Source of the DNA: Candidatus Aminicenantota bacterium
Lineage (GTDB): Bacteria; Acidobacteriota; Aminicenantia; UBA2199
NCBI GenBank assembly: GCA_020355945.1
Contig: CP070627.1
Coordinates: forward strand, 8,631,985-8,639,144
Direction of reading: 5' to 3'
Length of the DNA: 7,160 nt
Shown here: positions 6,020-7,160 of the stretch, piece after piece
Numbering within the stretch: position 1 is the first letter of the stretch
Layout of the letters: each line of letters starts with the position of its first letter
Notes under the pieces: generated by a model
Database searches by the model: none
What the model saw: only the letters and a program-made list of their open reading frames with translations
Told to the model about the DNA's origin: nothing
Translations under genes and position numbers: made by a program

Positions 6020-7160
6020 ATGGCATACAATGATTCCTGCAAACCGTTTATTAAGAAATTCAGTGACGGTGGATTTTTCTATATCTATGATGTAAACACC
6101 AATCAAATTATTGAGGTGGAAAAGTCCGTTTATGATAGCATCGATAAATATGAGTATAATACAAACAACAGTATTGAAGCCCCACATAAAGGTGCTTATC
6201 AGGATACGGATATAAAGAAAAGCCAGGAGAAAATTATTGAAGCCGGGAAGAATTACGGACTCTTTTCAAATTACAGGCCTAAAAAGGTAACCTTAGGTAT
6301 AAAAACCACGGATGGAGTTAAAAAACTGCATGGTAACGGCTTAAGTCAAATAATTCTTGAAATTACGAGAAGTTGTAATCAAAATTGCAGCTACTGTCCT
6401 ACATCAGGAAAATATTCCCATGACAAAACCTTTAAAAAAAATATGAGTAGAGAAACCTTTAAAAAATGTTTGGATTTCTTTTGTGAAAGATCATTAAACT
6501 CCGAAAAGCCTTTTATTACTTTTTATGGTGGAGAACCATTATTACGGTTTGATTTAATCAGGGAAGCCGTTGAGTATGTGAAGACAAAATATGATAACAA
6601 AAAATACAGCTTCAATTTAACCACTAACACTACCCTTTTAAATAAGGAGATCTTAGACTTCTTCATTAAAAATGATTTTTCCGTTATGGTTAGTCTTGAC
6701 GGTCCTGAAAAGATCAATGACCGTTATCGCCGATTCAAAAATGGCAAAGGTACGTTTAACCGTATCATGAAGAACCTGGAATTGATAAAGCAGGACAACA
6801 AAGAATATTTTTCAAGTAAACTATCCATATCCAGCGTTTTATCACCCCCCTTCGATAAGATCGATGAAATCCTTGATTTTTTTACCACTAACAAAACCTT
6901 GAAGGATTTTAAAGGTAACATAAGATCAAACTTAGTCTACACCAGGGGAACTTCTTTTATAGAAGATTTTGGTCTTGAAGAAAGTTTTAAAGAACTGCCA
7001 AAGGTAAATGACAAATTTATTAAGCGGATTAAAAAATCAATACTGGCTAATAACCTGGATGATTTGACAATTGAGAAAAACCAGGTATATTCTATACTAT
7101 ACAATCTTGCCAGGCGCCCGATTAAAAGACTGTATGACCATGTCCAACCAATTGGAGCAT
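6020..7160 (+). CDS. Second radical SAM peptide maturase, N-terminal 380 residues (cut by window edge)
   Basis: Translation from the ATG at 6020 stays open to the right edge. AGGGG (6008-6012) is a ribosome site 7 nt upstream, and the propeller stop is only 16 nt away, so the two are co-transcribed. Residues about 19-42 (FFYIYDVNTNQI, then SVYDSI) match the N-terminal module of the first enzyme, YYYLYDTGTNKI and EVYDLI. The radical SAM core has C119-x3-C123-x2-C126 (CNQNCSYC), GGEP at 170-173 and SLDGP at 225-229, followed by DRYRRFKNGKGTF, close to DRYRKYKNGKGSF in the first enzyme. The SPASM region should follow beyond the window. It is a diverged paralogue, not a copy: the linker before the core and the region after residue 240 differ markedly. 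It may add a second modification to the same peptide or act on a peptide outside the window. The radical SAM call is firm; the SPASM part is inferred. Confidence 0.9.
   Translation, partial: MAYNDSCKPFIKKFSDGGFFYIYDVNTNQIIEVEKSVYDSIDKYEYNTNNSIEAPHKGAYQDTDIKKSQEKIIEAGKNYGLFSNYRPKKVTLGIKTTDGVKKLHGNGLSQIILEITRSCNQNCSYCPTSGKYSHDKTFKKNMSRETFKKCLDFFCERSLNSEKPFITFYGGEPLLRFDLIREAVEYVKTKYDNKKYSFNLTTNTTLLNKEILDFFIKNDFSVMVSLDGPEKINDRYRRFKNGKGTFNRIMKNLELIKQDNKEYFSSKLSISSVLSPPFDKIDEILDFFTTNKTLKDFKGNIRSNLVYTRGTSFIEDFGLEESFKELPKVNDKFIKRIKKSILANNLDDLTIEKNQVYSILYNLARRPIKRLYDHVQPIGA

Noticed and set aside
6523..6921. Minus-strand ORFs opposite the second radical SAM gene
   Set aside because: They lie fully within the open plus frame that carries the CxxxCxxC and GGEP motifs.
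1..7160. CRISPR array, tRNA, rRNA, transposase
   Set aside because: No regularly spaced repeats, no recognisable tRNA or rRNA segments and no transposase-like ORF were seen on either strand.

Overview
The window reads as bacterial chromosome from an AT-rich accessory region. It has two halves in opposite orientation. The style of the proteins (SPASM-type radical SAM enzymes, a secreted NHL-like six-bladed propeller, and a large-loop ABC-2 permease) reminds me of Candidatus Aminicenantes / Acidobacteriota-like genomes. That taxonomic guess is from memory only; no rRNA or marker gene is present to confirm it.

Left half (about 1-2670, all minus strand). Reading in the direction of transcription, first comes a 34-46 residue leftover of an upstream reading frame, possibly the C-terminus of another permease. 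Next is an ABC-2-type permease split into two ORFs (1594-2526 and 503-1564). A perfect 8-bp tandem duplication at 1587-1606 causes the split; removing one unit restores a single 671-residue frame. The restored protein is unusual: after the last membrane helix it carries a domain with the layout of an ABC ATPase but without the Walker A lysine, Q-loop glutamine, Walker B Asp-Glu pair and H-loop histidine. Last comes an XRE/Cro-type helix-turn-helix regulator that runs off the left edge (1-449).

Divergent intergenic region (about 2527-2838). It holds the permease remnant, a 75-bp segment bounded by 12-bp direct repeats, and a very AT-rich stretch. That stretch contains a near-consensus sigma-70-type promoter (TTGAAA-N17-TAAAAT) whose predicted start point lies almost on the ATG of the next gene, which has no Shine-Dalgarno sequence. 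This suggests a leaderless or near-leaderless mRNA.

Right half (2839-7160, all plus strand). This is a compact candidate RiPP (ribosomally made, post-translationally modified peptide) cluster. A full radical SAM/SPASM enzyme (2839-4368) is followed by a 72-residue precursor-like peptide (4401-4619) with a short charged leader, a Gly-Gly, and two identical-pattern CxCGC motifs. Then come a secreted six-bladed propeller protein (4786-6003) and a second, diverged radical SAM enzyme (6020 to the right edge, its SPASM part outside the window). The likely scheme, by inference, is that one or both radical SAM enzymes modify the Cys-rich peptide in the cytoplasm and the propeller acts outside the membrane. 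No peptidase or dedicated exporter is seen in the window. The damaged ABC system next door is divergently oriented, and its link to the cluster is unproven.
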